From positions 62,001-126,000 of the forward strand of contig CAKMJV010000010.1 of the NCBI GenBank assembly GCA_927417275.1: a DNA stretch of 64,000 nucleotides, read 5' to 3'. A model generated the notes under the pieces. The model saw only the letters and a list, made by a program, of their open reading frames with translations. It ran no database searches and was not told the DNA's origin. Position numbers and translations under genes: made by a program. Shown piece after piece: positions 27,500 to 36,687 of the stretch; position 1 is the stretch's first letter; each line of letters begins with the position of its first letter. This DNA comes from an uncultured Clostridia bacterium (GTDB taxonomy: Bacteria > Bacillota > Clostridia > Peptostreptococcales > Acidaminobacteraceae).

Positions 27500-28831
27500 A
27501 TGTTATTAAATTTATACATTAAAGATATCAAAGTCCTGCTTTCTGATAAAAAAGGTCTCTTGATTTTTGTGTTAATGCCCATCGTGTTAACCACGATTTT
27601 GAGTTTTGCACTTTCGGGCTCATTTGGAGATCCAGGTCGCATGCATGCGATTCCTGTGGCCGTGGTTTCGCAGTATGAAATGAACACGGAAATGGCAAAT
27701 TTTAAAGCAGCCACAGTAGGCATGGTATCGGAAGAAGATGTAGAATCGATGATCGAAACCATAGATTTTGAGACGATGTTTTTTAAAACTTTCTTGGGTG
27801 ATACGCAGTTAAAAGAAATAATCGATCCAAAGGTGATGACGCTGGAAACGGCAAATCAAGCACTTGAAAACGAAGAAGTCGTAGCGATCATCGTGTTACC
27901 AGAGGGCTTTATTTTTAATCAATATGTGAATTTCATGTTGCCAAGTCGTAACCCCATGACCATCGAAATGATTCAACATCCAGACTATAACTATTCTGGA
28001 CAAATCGTTCAGAGTGTCTTTGAAAGTTACTTTGATGCGTTAAATAAGCAAGTGGTAAATAAAAACGTATACTTGACAGTAGGCTCTACCTATTTTGAGT
28101 CACAACTGCTCTTTGAAACCATGGCAGATGTTGCATTTGATGACGAAGGGGGTTCACAAGCATCATTTGTAGCGATGGAAACAGTTCCGGGCAAAAAACT
28201 GGTAAATAGTTTCACATATTATGCCATAGCGATGATGGGTATGTTCATCTTGTATTCATCTGGCTATATGGGACGTGAACTCTTAAATGAGAAAAAAATG
28301 CTTACGCTTGATCGTGGCGTTGTATCAGGTGTTTTATATGGAAAAGTTTTAGCAGCTAAATTTATGATGACAGTCACCCTTTGTTTTGTTCAGATGAATG
28401 CGCTGATTCTCTTTGGCGCGGTGGTGTTAAAAGTGGACTGGAGCAATCCCTTAAAAGTACTCGTGGGTATACTCTTTTCATCACTCGCGGTAAGTGGCGT
28501 AGGTGTCTTAATAGGCGCAATCACGCTTTCAGCAAACAACTATAAGGTGGCAAATATTTTCGAGAATTTATTGATTCATGTTTTTGCATTCATTGGGGGC
28601 AGTTACATTCCAGTGGATGGTTTGCCACCAATCGTTTTACAGTTAAAATATTTTGCGATAAACGGTATCGTAATCGACTTGTTTATAGATATCTATCAAA
28701 ATGCCCCTTGGTCAGACTTGGTATTCTATTTCGGTCTGCTTACAGGTATAACTGTCGTGTTTACGGGATTGGCAGTATTTATGATAAAAAGAAAGGAGGT
28801 GGCATCGTATGTGGGGATTATTAAAGCTTAA
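27500..28831 (+). CDS. ABC-2 type permease, subunit 1
   Basis: 443 aa. N-terminal TM (about 20-40), a large extracytoplasmic domain (about 45-235), then five or six TM segments from about 236 (VNSFTYYAIAMMGMFILYSSGYMGRELLNEKK, broken here as one region). This is the YhgE/ABC2_membrane_3 layout. RBS TTAGGAGG. Overlaps the second permease by 23 nt, so the two are coupled and likely form a heterodimer. Confidence 0.85.
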   Translation: MLLNLYIKDIKVLLSDKKGLLIFVLMPIVLTTILSFALSGSFGDPGRMHAIPVAVVSQYEMNTEMANFKAATVGMVSEEDVESMIETIDFETMFFKTFLGDTQLKEIIDPKVMTLETANQALENEEVVAIIVLPEGFIFNQYVNFMLPSRNPMTIEMIQHPDYNYSGQIVQSVFESYFDALNKQVVNKNVYLTVGSTYFESQLLFETMADVAFDDEGGSQASFVAMETVPGKKLVNSFTYYAIAMMGMFILYSSGYMGRELLNEKKMLTLDRGVVSGVLYGKVLAAKFMMTVTLCFVQMNALILFGAVVLKVDWSNPLKVLVGILFSSLAVSGVGVLIGAITLSANNYKVANIFENLLIHVFAFIGGSYIPVDGLPPIVLQLKYFAINGIVIDLFIDIYQNAPWSDLVFYFGLLTGITVVFTGLAVFMIKRKEVASYVGIIKA

Positions 28832-29984
28832 AGTTAGACTAATGAAAGATTATATGGTTCTATATTTAATTATGATAGGCATGAGTCTATTTATGGCTGG
28901 GATCTTTGGAAATACCATGGGTGGTAATTATGTGGCAACTTTAGCTTTAGTCGATCTGGATCAAAGCATTGAATCATCAGAGATCATTACCAATCTAACT
29001 TCTGAACATGGATTTAATGTAAAACTCATGTCTTATGATGAAGCACTTGTAGAAGTTGAAAACAGAAATGTCATCTCTGCGGTGGTAATAAATAATGACT
29101 TTAATCAATCCGAAAAGGGTATAGAAATCGTGCAGATTAGAGAAACCGTTGAATCCTTTCAACTCTCTCGAATCTTACAGTCCGAAGTAGAGCAGCTTAA
29201 TAACATCGTTTCATTGTCGGATCGGATACTTGAGGTGTCTGATGCAAATAATGTCAGTATCGAACCTAATGCACTAAGAAGTTCAGTGAGAACCACGTAT
29301 CTCGATCACTGGGAGAGTAAGAAGCCCATTTCGTTGATTCGTAGTGTTCATAACGCATCATCGGGCCTTTCAGCAGGCTTGGGCGTTCACTATACGGTGG
29401 GCATGACGTTATTCTTTGTTACGTATTCAATTATGTTTACTGTGGGAGACATCTTAGAAGATAAACGTATTCACACGCTAGATCGTTTGCTGGTTTCACC
29501 TGCTACACGCAGAAATATGTTAACTGCGAATTTGTTTACGGGCATGCTCATCGGTGTGATTCAACTGGTGGTGATGGTGCTATCGGGACAATTCTTGTTT
29601 GGCATATCATGGGGAGAACATATAGGACTGGTGCTTGGTATCGGTACACTGTACATCGGCGTTATGACGACGTTGAGTCTTTTCATCGTCAGTCTGGTAA
29701 AAACCATGGCGCAATTGGGTTCACTTTCACCGATTATTTTAACGGGGATGGGCATGCTAGGCGGATGTATGTGGCCGCTTGAGATTATTACTTCTAAACC
29801 ACTGCTCATGCTCGCCAATTTTACACCCCATAAATGGGCGTTGTCTGCGATTGAAGGTGCAGTGATTTATGGACGTATCGATCAAAACACATGGATATCG
29901 GTTGGCGTTTTGGCGGTTATGGCCATCGGTTATCTCATCCTTGGTGAGCGTATGATGTATTTTAAGTCTCTAAAACAAAATTAA
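28809..29984 (+). CDS. ABC-2 type permease, subunit 2
   Basis: 391 aa, same topology as the preceding subunit: TM at about 15-35, extracytoplasmic domain to about 195, then TM segments including FFVTYSIMFTVGDILEDKRIHTLDRLLVSP, which is the conserved ABC2_membrane_3 motif. RBS AAAGGAGGTG lies inside the end of subunit 1. Confidence 0.85.
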   Translation: MWGLLKLKVRLMKDYMVLYLIMIGMSLFMAGIFGNTMGGNYVATLALVDLDQSIESSEIITNLTSEHGFNVKLMSYDEALVEVENRNVISAVVINNDFNQSEKGIEIVQIRETVESFQLSRILQSEVEQLNNIVSLSDRILEVSDANNVSIEPNALRSSVRTTYLDHWESKKPISLIRSVHNASSGLSAGLGVHYTVGMTLFFVTYSIMFTVGDILEDKRIHTLDRLLVSPATRRNMLTANLFTGMLIGVIQLVVMVLSGQFLFGISWGEHIGLVLGIGTLYIGVMTTLSLFIVSLVKTMAQLGSLSPIILTGMGMLGGCMWPLEIITSKPLLMLANFTPHKWALSAIEGAVIYGRIDQNTWISVGVLAVMAIGYLILGERMMYFKSLKQN

Positions 29985-30046
29985 GGTTTAAAGCTTGAGA
30001 ATCGTCGTATATATAAAATATATAATCATGCGATGGAGGCGAGCTT

Positions 30047-30445
30047 ATGTTTAAAACGATTGATGTAAAAACGATAGAAAAGTACCAGATGGTCGAACTA
30101 CTAGATGAGGTCAAAGCATTGGTATTAGAAAGCGGTGTTTTACATGGCATTGTAACTGTGCATGTGCCGCATACCACTGCTGGTTTAACGCTCAATAAAA
30201 ATTATGACCCCGTCGTACACAGCGATATTTTGGATACCATGCATCTCATTGTACCCAAAGAAGGGAACTATTTACACATAGAAGGCAATAGTGCAGCGCA
30301 TATCAAAGCATCCCTTTTTGGGAATTCTGAGACGATGATTATCGAAAATGGACGCATAGAACTTGGTATGTTCCAATCCATTTTTTTATGTGAGTTTGAT
30401 GGACCTAGAAAGCGCAAAGTGCATATTAAAATTATCAAAGGTTAG
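30047..30445 (+). CDS. YjbQ family protein (UPF0047)
   Basis: 132 aa. Family motifs: HVPHTTAGLTLNKNYDP (about 45-61; the His and Thr line the pocket), HLIVPKEGNYLHIEGNSAAHIKASLFG (region about 71-97) and GRIELGMFQSIFLCEFDGPR. The family binds metal and has secondary thiamine phosphate synthase activity in E. coli; physiological role unclear. RBS ATGGAGGC. Monocistronic, followed by a strong terminator. Confidence 0.9.
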   Translation: MFKTIDVKTIEKYQMVELLDEVKALVLESGVLHGIVTVHVPHTTAGLTLNKNYDPVVHSDILDTMHLIVPKEGNYLHIEGNSAAHIKASLFGNSETMIIENGRIELGMFQSIFLCEFDGPRKRKVHIKIIKG

Positions 30446-30459
30446 TGAGGATTGACGTT

Positions 30460-30500
30460 AACACTCCGCTTATGTTACCATGAGCTGAGTGTTTTTTTTT
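30460..30500 (+). terminator. terminator after yjbQ-like gene
   Basis: Stem AACACTC / GAGTGTT extended by GCT.ATG / CAT.AGC, then nine to ten T. It separates yjbQ from the levR-type gene, whose RBS lies just downstream of the T run. Confidence 0.88.
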
Positions 30501-30521
30501 GAGAACAAGGCTGAGGTGTGT

Positions 30522-33233
30522 ATGAGAAAAATCGATGAAATCTATCAATGGTTAAAAAATCAACCCACACAAAGTGATGGGGGCTATACAGCTGAAACGT
30601 TGGCAGAAGCGTTACATATTGACCGTGCCAATGCGAGTCGACATCTAAATCAACTTGCGCAAGAAGGAAAGGTTGCCAAACACATGGGCCGTCCAGTTCG
30701 TTATGCACTGATCACCGAAGCATCCGAGCAAAAACGCTTTCAACCCGTTTTTCACGTGGATAAAAAATACTCGCTAGATGCACTTATTGGTGCCAGCAAA
30801 AGTTTATTGGTGCCGATTCAGCAAGCAAAGGCGGCGATTCTTTATCCCCCAAGAGGATTACACACATTAATACTCGGTGAAACGGGTGTGGGAAAGTCCA
30901 TGTTTGCAGAGTTGATGTTTCAGTTTGCAAAAGAAGCGCGAACCATTATGCAAGATGCGCCATTTGTGCGTTTTAACTGCGCCGACTATGCAGAAAACCC
31001 GCAACTGCTCATCGCGCAAATTTTCGGCGTCAAAAAAGGTGCATACACAGGCGCAGATAAAGATCGAGAAGGCCTGCTGGTAAAAGCTGATGGTGGGATG
31101 ATTTTTTTAGATGAAGTGCATCGCCTATCGCATCAAGGTCAAGAAATGCTATTTACGTTCATCGATAAAGGCTATTTCAGAAGACTTGGAGATACCGAAG
31201 ACCGGGTTTATGCTTCGGTTCAAATCATCGCCGCCACCACCGAAGAACCAGAATCCTCACTGCTAAAGACCTTTACCAGGAGGATACCGATGACGATTTT
31301 ATTGCCCGCTTTAAGTGAGCGTGGTTTAAAAGACCGTTATTTACTGATCCAAACCTTTATAAAAGAAGAATCCAAAAGACTGTCTAAAAGCATCTATATT
31401 TCTAGAAATGCACTTGAATCGTTTTTATTATACGAATGTCCAAGCAATATTGGACAACTTAAAAGTGATATCCAACTTTCCTGTGCAAAGGCTTTTTTAA
31501 ATTATAAATCCACAGACAAACGCTATTTGATGATCGAACTGAGCGATTTACCAAATCCCGTTCAACGTGGTCATCTACGCATCAAAGAATTTCGAGTGGA
31601 ACTTGAAAAACTCATCAAACATCAAGACGACATTTTCAAATTCCATTTTGATGAATCTGAAATGTATCTAAATGACCATGAGATGCCCGATACTTATTTT
31701 TATGAGCAAATTGAGCATAAACTGGAAGCGCTTCGAAGTGAAGGGTTGGATGATCAAGAAATCAATCAACTGATGAGCGTGGATATCGAGAAACACTTTA
31801 AAAAATATTTGGTTGAAATCCCCGATCAATACAAAAAAGACGAAATTTCAAAAGTTGTGGATGCAGAGCGCGTTGCCTTTACTGAGAATGTGTTGGCTTA
31901 TGCAGCGAAAAAATTGAACAAAGTATTTGATGAAAAGATTTTTTGTGGATTTGCACTGCACCTTAATGGCAGCATCGATCGCATGCGCGCAGGGAAAAAA
32001 ATCTATCATCCAAAACTCAATGTCATAAGAATCAATTATCCCGATGAGTTTTTAGTGGCCATGGAAATCGCAAAACGTATCGATGAAACCTTTAACATCG
32101 AGACACCTCTCGATGAAATTGGTTATTTGGCCATGTTTCTAGCGACGAATCCGTATGAAAAAGTCGGTGAAGCCCCAGAATACGTGGCAGTATTGCTCAT
32201 TATGCATGGACAAGCAACGGCGACGAGTATGGCGCAAGTTGTAAATGCACTCATCGGTACGCCGCATTGCCACGCACTGGATATGCCACTGAATATGAAA
32301 CCGCAAACCATGGTGGAACTCGCAAAAGAGAAGGTGTTAGAAATTCATCAAGGCAAGGGCGTCATGGTACTCGTGGACATGGGTTCGCTGGTGAATTTTT
32401 CTCAAATCATCTATCAAGAAACGGGCGTACCGTGCCAAACGTTGGATTTTGTCAGTACGCCTATCGCACTTGAAGCGTGTAGACGAGCGGTTCTAGGCAG
32501 AGAAATCGATGAAATTTTAAGCGCTTGTAATGACCTGATGGGACGAAGCGGTGAGTTGCCGATGATCAAGGATATTCGTAAAAAGCACTTAATTATTACC
32601 GTTTGTTTTACTGGTGAAGGCGCCAGTGAACGCCTAAAGCAAATTATTATGAAAGCATTGACACTCAGCGATGCCTTTGAAATCGTCTCATTAGACATCT
32701 TGGACCGAAAGGCATTTATGAATGCCATTACTGAGTATAAATTGTCCTATGAGATCTTGGCCATCGTGGGAACCGTTGAAATCGAAGAGCGCGGCATCCC
32801 ATTTATATCGGCGATTGAAATTTTAGCAGGTGAGGGCCTCATGCGCTTAAAAGGACTCATCGAAAACCAGGATGCGTACATTCGGATCGCTGATTCTTTA
32901 GAGGAGCATATTAAAACGGTTTCATCTAAAACGCTCATTGGCGAAGTGAGGCAGTTCATCGTGAACAATGAACGCGCTTTAAAAGTCATGATTCCCAATG
33001 ATGTAAAAATCGGCATCGCACTGCATTTGAGTTTTTTAATTGACCATCTTTTACAGGGAATCGTCTTACCACCAAAGGGCGATTTGGAACATTATAAATC
33101 TCAATACAGCCGTGAAATGGAACTGACTAGGCAGCAAATTAAAACACTTGAACACGCATTTAACGTCATGTTTTCGGAAAGTGATGTGGCATATTTAACG
33201 AAAATGTTTATATCCAATCACCAAAGTGTGTAA
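30522..33233 (+). CDS. LevR-type sigma-54-dependent activator with PTS regulatory domains
   Basis: 903 aa from ATG at 30522 (GAGGTGTGT upstream). Order: N-terminal winged helix (1-60), AAA+ sigma-54 domain with Walker A GETGVGKS (119-126) and the sigma-54-contact loop GAYTGA (173-178), PRD1 (about 435-540), EIIA-Man-like domain with LLIMHGQATATS (His562), EIIB-like domain with VCFTGEGAS (Cys695), PRD2 (about 795-900; LHLSFLIDHLLQG). Its activity should be set by PTS phosphorylation of these sites. It adjoins a PTS operon with a -24/-12 promoter and repeated TGTGTAAA sites, its probable targets. Confidence 0.92.
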   Translation: MRKIDEIYQWLKNQPTQSDGGYTAETLAEALHIDRANASRHLNQLAQEGKVAKHMGRPVRYALITEASEQKRFQPVFHVDKKYSLDALIGASKSLLVPIQQAKAAILYPPRGLHTLILGETGVGKSMFAELMFQFAKEARTIMQDAPFVRFNCADYAENPQLLIAQIFGVKKGAYTGADKDREGLLVKADGGMIFLDEVHRLSHQGQEMLFTFIDKGYFRRLGDTEDRVYASVQIIAATTEEPESSLLKTFTRRIPMTILLPALSERGLKDRYLLIQTFIKEESKRLSKSIYISRNALESFLLYECPSNIGQLKSDIQLSCAKAFLNYKSTDKRYLMIELSDLPNPVQRGHLRIKEFRVELEKLIKHQDDIFKFHFDESEMYLNDHEMPDTYFYEQIEHKLEALRSEGLDDQEINQLMSVDIEKHFKKYLVEIPDQYKKDEISKVVDAERVAFTENVLAYAAKKLNKVFDEKIFCGFALHLNGSIDRMRAGKKIYHPKLNVIRINYPDEFLVAMEIAKRIDETFNIETPLDEIGYLAMFLATNPYEKVGEAPEYVAVLLIMHGQATATSMAQVVNALIGTPHCHALDMPLNMKPQTMVELAKEKVLEIHQGKGVMVLVDMGSLVNFSQIIYQETGVPCQTLDFVSTPIALEACRRAVLGREIDEILSACNDLMGRSGELPMIKDIRKKHLIITVCFTGEGASERLKQIIMKALTLSDAFEIVSLDILDRKAFMNAITEYKLSYEILAIVGTVEIEERGIPFISAIEILAGEGLMRLKGLIENQDAYIRIADSLEEHIKTVSSKTLIGEVRQFIVNNERALKVMIPNDVKIGIALHLSFLIDHLLQGIVLPPKGDLEHYKSQYSREMELTRQQIKTLEHAFNVMFSESDVAYLTKMFISNHQSV

Positions 33234-33290
33234 AAGTGTGTTGCGATTTTACACACAATTTACACAGAAAATGCGTTATATGTGTGTAAA
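33226..33290 (+). promoter_or_regulatory. upstream activating sites for the LevR-type regulator
   Basis: Four copies of TGTGTAAA in alternating orientation: 33226-33235 (GTGTGTAAAA), 33247-33256 (TTTTACACAC), 33259-33266 (TTTACACA) and 33281-33290 (TGTGTGTAAA). The first overlaps the end of the activator gene. They lie 130-200 bp before the sigma-54 promoter, the usual enhancer distance. Confidence 0.65.
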
Positions 33291-33350
33291 TTGGTTACGT
33301 ATGTGAGGCGAATGGTCTTATTTTTAAAAATAAATACGATATTTTAGCAA

Positions 33351-33377
33351 GCAAATCCAATGGGTTTGCTTTTTTTT
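33351..33377 (+). terminator. terminator after the LevR-type gene
   Basis: Stem GCAAATCC / GGGTTTGC with loop AAT and a run of eight T. It stops readthrough from the activator gene into the PTS operon. Confidence 0.85.
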
Positions 33378-33416
33378 ATACAAAATGCCACATTTATTTG
33401 GCATCTTGTTTGTATT

Positions 33417-33434
33417 TTGGCATCAATCCTGCAA
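33417..33434 (+). promoter_or_regulatory. sigma-54 (-24/-12) promoter of the PTS/nag operon
   Basis: TTGGCATCAATCCTGCAA: GG at 33419-33420 and GC at 33431-33432, exactly 12 bp apart as needed for sigma-54. Start of transcription would be near 33444, 19 nt before the HPr start. A weaker look-alike (TTGGCATCTTGTTTGT) lies about 20 bp upstream. Confidence 0.75.
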
Positions 33435-33462
33435 TATAGTAGCGTGTAAAGGAGGTGTGTGT

Positions 33463-33720
33463 GTGAAATCAATTACAGTCACAGTGAATAGCGACACCGG
33501 ATTGCATGCGCGTCCAGCTGGACAATTTGTAAGTGTTGCATCATCATACAAAAGCGATATTAAAGTTAAAAAGAACGATCGCGAAATAAATGGGAAAAGC
33601 ATCATGGGCATTTTGAGTTTATGTGTAAATACGGGTGAAGAAATAACGATTTATGCCGACGGTGTAGATGAAAATGAAGCGGTAATGGGGTTAAACAAAT
33701 TGTTTTCAGAAGGATTATAG
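33463..33720 (+). CDS. HPr family phosphocarrier protein
   Basis: 85 aa from GTG at 33463 (GGAGG 7 nt upstream). His site DTGLHARPAGQF (His about 15) accepts phosphate from Enzyme I; regulatory Ser site in NGKSIMGILSL (Ser about 46). It is the first gene of the sigma-54-driven operon, so the cell may use a dedicated HPr for this PTS, or this could be the general ptsH; the context favours a dedicated copy. Confidence 0.92.
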   Translation: MKSITVTVNSDTGLHARPAGQFVSVASSYKSDIKVKKNDREINGKSIMGILSLCVNTGEEITIYADGVDENEAVMGLNKLFSEGL

Positions 33721-33728
33721 GTGATCGC

Positions 33729-34625
33729 ATGAAGTATTACATCGGTATAGATGGGGGCGGTACAAACACGGTGGGTGTAATAGGGGATGAAAACACGATT
33801 TTACATCAAAGTGTTGTTGGTCCGACCAACTACCATAATATTGGTTTAGAGGCCATGAAAGAAACGTTAGAGTCTTTATTGTCCCAACTTTGTGCATCCC
33901 AAGGGATTATGCTCTCAGATGTCAATCGAATCTGTTTTGGTGGAGCGGGTATAGATACTGTCGCAGACGAAAAACGGATCAGACAGTCCTTTCAAGAAAT
34001 CCCATACACAGGTAGTTTGGATGTGATGAATGATGCACTGGTTGCCATGGCAGCCGAAAATGGTTCATTGTCAGGGGGCATTTTAATCAGTGGCACAGGG
34101 TCGGTATGCTATGGGGTCAAAAAGGACGGCGCGTTGATCCGCGTTGGCGGCTGGGGTCATATTTTAGATGATGAGGGCAGTGCCTATGCCATCGCCAGAG
34201 ATGCGATTAAAGCGATTTTAGAAAGTTATGACGGCAGAGGGCCAAAGACAGAACTGTTTAAAACCATTTCAGCGCAGTTGGGTATTACTGAGGAAACAGA
34301 ACTGGTGGATTTTGTCTATGGACAGTCCAAAGGAAAACATGAAATCGCACAACTTGCACCCCTTGTTAGCGATCTTTATGAACAGGATACGCAAGCAAAA
34401 CGCATCATAGACCATGCGGTGCATACACTGAAAAGGACGGTTATGACGCTTTATGAAAAAATGGATTTTGAACCCTTTGCGCTGGTGGTAAGTGGCAGTG
34501 TACTGGTTAAAAACGAACGCATATTTTCGGCTTTAAGGCGTGCGTTGCCTGCGGAAATTCTGATGAAACGGTTGGAACACGAAGCGGCAGTGGGCGCATA
34601 TCATATAGCAAAAGGTAACTTGTAA
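33729..34625 (+). CDS. BadF/BadG-type sugar kinase, probable N-acetylglucosamine kinase
   Basis: 298 aa, BcrAD_BadFG ATPase fold. ATP motifs: YIGIDGGGTNTVGVI (phosphate 1, residues 4-18), LISGTGSVCYG (phosphate 2), GGWGHILDDEGSAYAIARDA. This combination is that of eukaryotic-type NAGK and MurK-like bacterial kinases that phosphorylate GlcNAc or MurNAc at the 6-OH. It is 8 nt after HPr in the amino-sugar operon, so it probably converts the free GlcNAc (or MurNAc) released from an imported phospho-disaccharide to the 6-phosphate. Confidence 0.85.
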   Translation: MKYYIGIDGGGTNTVGVIGDENTILHQSVVGPTNYHNIGLEAMKETLESLLSQLCASQGIMLSDVNRICFGGAGIDTVADEKRIRQSFQEIPYTGSLDVMNDALVAMAAENGSLSGGILISGTGSVCYGVKKDGALIRVGGWGHILDDEGSAYAIARDAIKAILESYDGRGPKTELFKTISAQLGITEETELVDFVYGQSKGKHEIAQLAPLVSDLYEQDTQAKRIIDHAVHTLKRTVMTLYEKMDFEPFALVVSGSVLVKNERIFSALRRALPAEILMKRLEHEAAVGAYHIAKGNL

Positions 34626-34646
34626 TCAAGTCTGGGGAGGTTTGAA

Positions 34647-34946
34647 ATGAAAAAAATCATGTTGGTATGTTCTGCAGGAATGTCTACCAGTTTACTGGTG
34701 ACAAAGATGAAAAAGGCAGCGGATGCGCAAGGAATGGACATCGATATATTTGCGTGTTCTGAGTCGGAAGCAAAAGATCACTATCAGAAAGTAGATATTA
34801 TTCTTTTAGGGCCACAAGTACGCTTTTTATTATCTAAGATTCAAAAAGAAGTTGAAGGGAATGGGATCCCAGTAGCGGTGATCGAAAGCATCGATTACGG
34901 TACGATGAATGGACCAGTGGTCCTTGAAAAAGCTTTAAAATTGTAA
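34647..34946 (+). CDS. PTS lactose/cellobiose-family EIIB
   Basis: 99 aa. P-loop with phospho-Cys: IMLVCSAGMSTSLLV (Cys8). It receives phosphate from the EIIA at 36369 and passes it to the sugar bound by EIIC at 35008. RBS GGGGAGG. An AT-rich palindrome follows before the EIIC gene. Confidence 0.94.
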   Translation: MKKIMLVCSAGMSTSLLVTKMKKAADAQGMDIDIFACSESEAKDHYQKVDIILLGPQVRFLLSKIQKEVEGNGIPVAVIESIDYGTMNGPVVLEKALKL

Positions 34947-35007
34947 TTTTACAATTTTAAGATTCTAAGGAATCATAAATTACTTAATATGACACAGGGG
35001 GTAAATC

Positions 35008-36288
35008 ATGAAAAGTATCATGAAGTTTCTAGAGAAGTATTTTATACCAATCGCTGGAAAAGTGGGTTCACAGAGACATTTGGTTGCAATTCGCGATGGT
35101 TTTGTGGCACTTATGCCAATTCTTATCGCAGGTTCATTTGCAGTCCTTATTAACAATTTGCCAATTGACGCGTATCAAAACTTTATGGCTTCAGTTTTTG
35201 GAGACGGTTGGAAAAATTTTGGTGGCAACATTTGGTGGGGTGCATTTGCAGTTATTTCACTTTACTTGGTATTTAGTATTTCGTTTAATCTAGCAAAATC
35301 ATATGGCGTAGATGGCTTAAGTGCGGGTATGATTTCACTAGGTGCATTTTTTATTCTTGTCCCTCAAGTTTCGCCAAATGGCAACTGGGGTGATATTCAC
35401 TGGTCATTCGTGAATTCCGGTGCGATGTTTGTAGCGATTTTAGTTGCAATCTCTGCAACTGAAATTTTTGTTAAACTGTTCAAAGTGAAACATTTGGTAA
35501 TAAAGATGCCTGAAGGTGTTCCGCCTGCAGTAGCGAAATCATTTGCATCGCTGTTTCCAGGATTGATCGTTTTAGCGGTCTTTGCATTTGCATCAATCTT
35601 AATTTCTAAAATTCCAGATGGCAACTTATTTGTGTTTATTAATCGTGTTGTGGCGATGCCATTAAGATCTGCTGCCGATTCACTGGGTTCAGCGGTTGTA
35701 ATCGTCTTTATGAATCAAATTCTTTGGTTCTTTGGTTTGCATGGTTCTAACATCATCGGTGGCATCATCGAACCGATACTTTTACCACTTATAGAAGCAA
35801 ACGCTGCAGCATTCCAAGCGGGCGCAGAACCTGTTCATATCGTAACAAAAGTTATGCTTGATACGTTTGTCTATATGGGCGGTAGTGGTGCAACACTCGG
35901 ATTACTTTTCGCAATCTTTATCGTTGCGAAGCGTAATGAACACCGAGAAATCGCTAAATTGGGCATAGGACCAGGTCTGTTTAATATCAACGAACCTGTC
36001 GTATATGGCTTACCAATCGTTTTAAATCCATTTTTACTGATTCCATTTGTATTAGGACCTATTTTAATGGTAACATTTACTTGGTTCTCTATGAAAATTG
36101 GATTCTGTCCAAAGACTGTGGCCATCGTACCTTGGACATTCCCACCAGTTATTGGTGCGGCGATTGCAACGGCCTCTATTAGAGGGGGCATCGTAGCCGC
36201 TATAAACCTTTTATTGGCAACTGTAGTATATCTGCCGTTTATGGGCGCATTGGATCGCAGTAAGACTTTAAATCAAAGTCACGAATAA
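35008..36288 (+). CDS. PTS lactose/cellobiose-family EIIC permease
   Basis: 426 aa, about ten TM segments, CelB/ChbC type. Diagnostic segments: RHLVAIRDGFVALMPILIAGSF (region 23-45), FGLHGSNIIGG, and GPGLFNINEPVVYGLPIVLNP (with the NEPV motif). Family members transport beta-linked disaccharides such as cellobiose, chitobiose or lactose as well as their phosphorylated release. The adjoining nag genes argue for an amino-sugar disaccharide. Confidence 0.94.
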   Translation: MKSIMKFLEKYFIPIAGKVGSQRHLVAIRDGFVALMPILIAGSFAVLINNLPIDAYQNFMASVFGDGWKNFGGNIWWGAFAVISLYLVFSISFNLAKSYGVDGLSAGMISLGAFFILVPQVSPNGNWGDIHWSFVNSGAMFVAILVAISATEIFVKLFKVKHLVIKMPEGVPPAVAKSFASLFPGLIVLAVFAFASILISKIPDGNLFVFINRVVAMPLRSAADSLGSAVVIVFMNQILWFFGLHGSNIIGGIIEPILLPLIEANAAAFQAGAEPVHIVTKVMLDTFVYMGGSGATLGLLFAIFIVAKRNEHREIAKLGIGPGLFNINEPVVYGLPIVLNPFLLIPFVLGPILMVTFTWFSMKIGFCPKTVAIVPWTFPPVIGAAIATASIRGGIVAAINLLLATVVYLPFMGALDRSKTLNQSHE

Positions 36289-36298
36289 GATAGAAATA

Positions 36299-36340
36299 TT
36301 GTGCATAGAGGATGGCATTTGAGCCATGCTCTATGCGCAA
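36299..36340 (+). promoter_or_regulatory. intercistronic hairpin inside the PTS operon
   Basis: 18-bp arms (36299-36316 and 36323-36340) with 17 pairs including one G-U, and loop ATTTGA. No T run follows, so it is not a terminator; mRNA processing or differential stability between EIIC and the genes downstream is likelier. Confidence 0.6.
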
Positions 36341-36368
36341 TTAAATTTAAAGAGGGGTAGGCATTTGT

Positions 36369-36686
36369 ATGGAATCGATAATACTAAATCTAATAACAAA
36401 TAGTGGCGAGGCAAAAAGTTTGGCGATGGAAGCCATCGCATTTTCAAAAGTGAAGCAATTTGAACAAGCATATGATGCGCTTGAAAAAGCCACCAAGTGT
36501 TTGGGTCTTGCGCATAAAAGTCAGACAGCGCTTATTCAAGCGGAAGCAGGTGGGCAACAAACAGAGCTTTCCATGCTTTTAATTCACGCACAAGACCACT
36601 TGATGAATGCCATGACCACGAAAGACTTGGCAACGGAGATGGTAGCACTGTATGAGTTGGTTTTTAATAAATTAGGTGAGGTTTAA
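36369..36686 (+). CDS. PTS lactose/cellobiose-family EIIA
   Basis: 105 aa, all-helical. The phospho-His lies in LLIHAQDHLMNAMTTKDLA (about 76-94), with the Asp metal ligand in the same helix, as in LacF/ChbA trimers. It completes the A, B and C set with 34647 and 35008. Ends 1 nt before the MupG-like gene start. Confidence 0.93.
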   Translation: MESIILNLITNSGEAKSLAMEAIAFSKVKQFEQAYDALEKATKCLGLAHKSQTALIQAEAGGQQTELSMLLIHAQDHLMNAMTTKDLATEMVALYELVFNKLGEV

Positions 36687-36687
36687 T

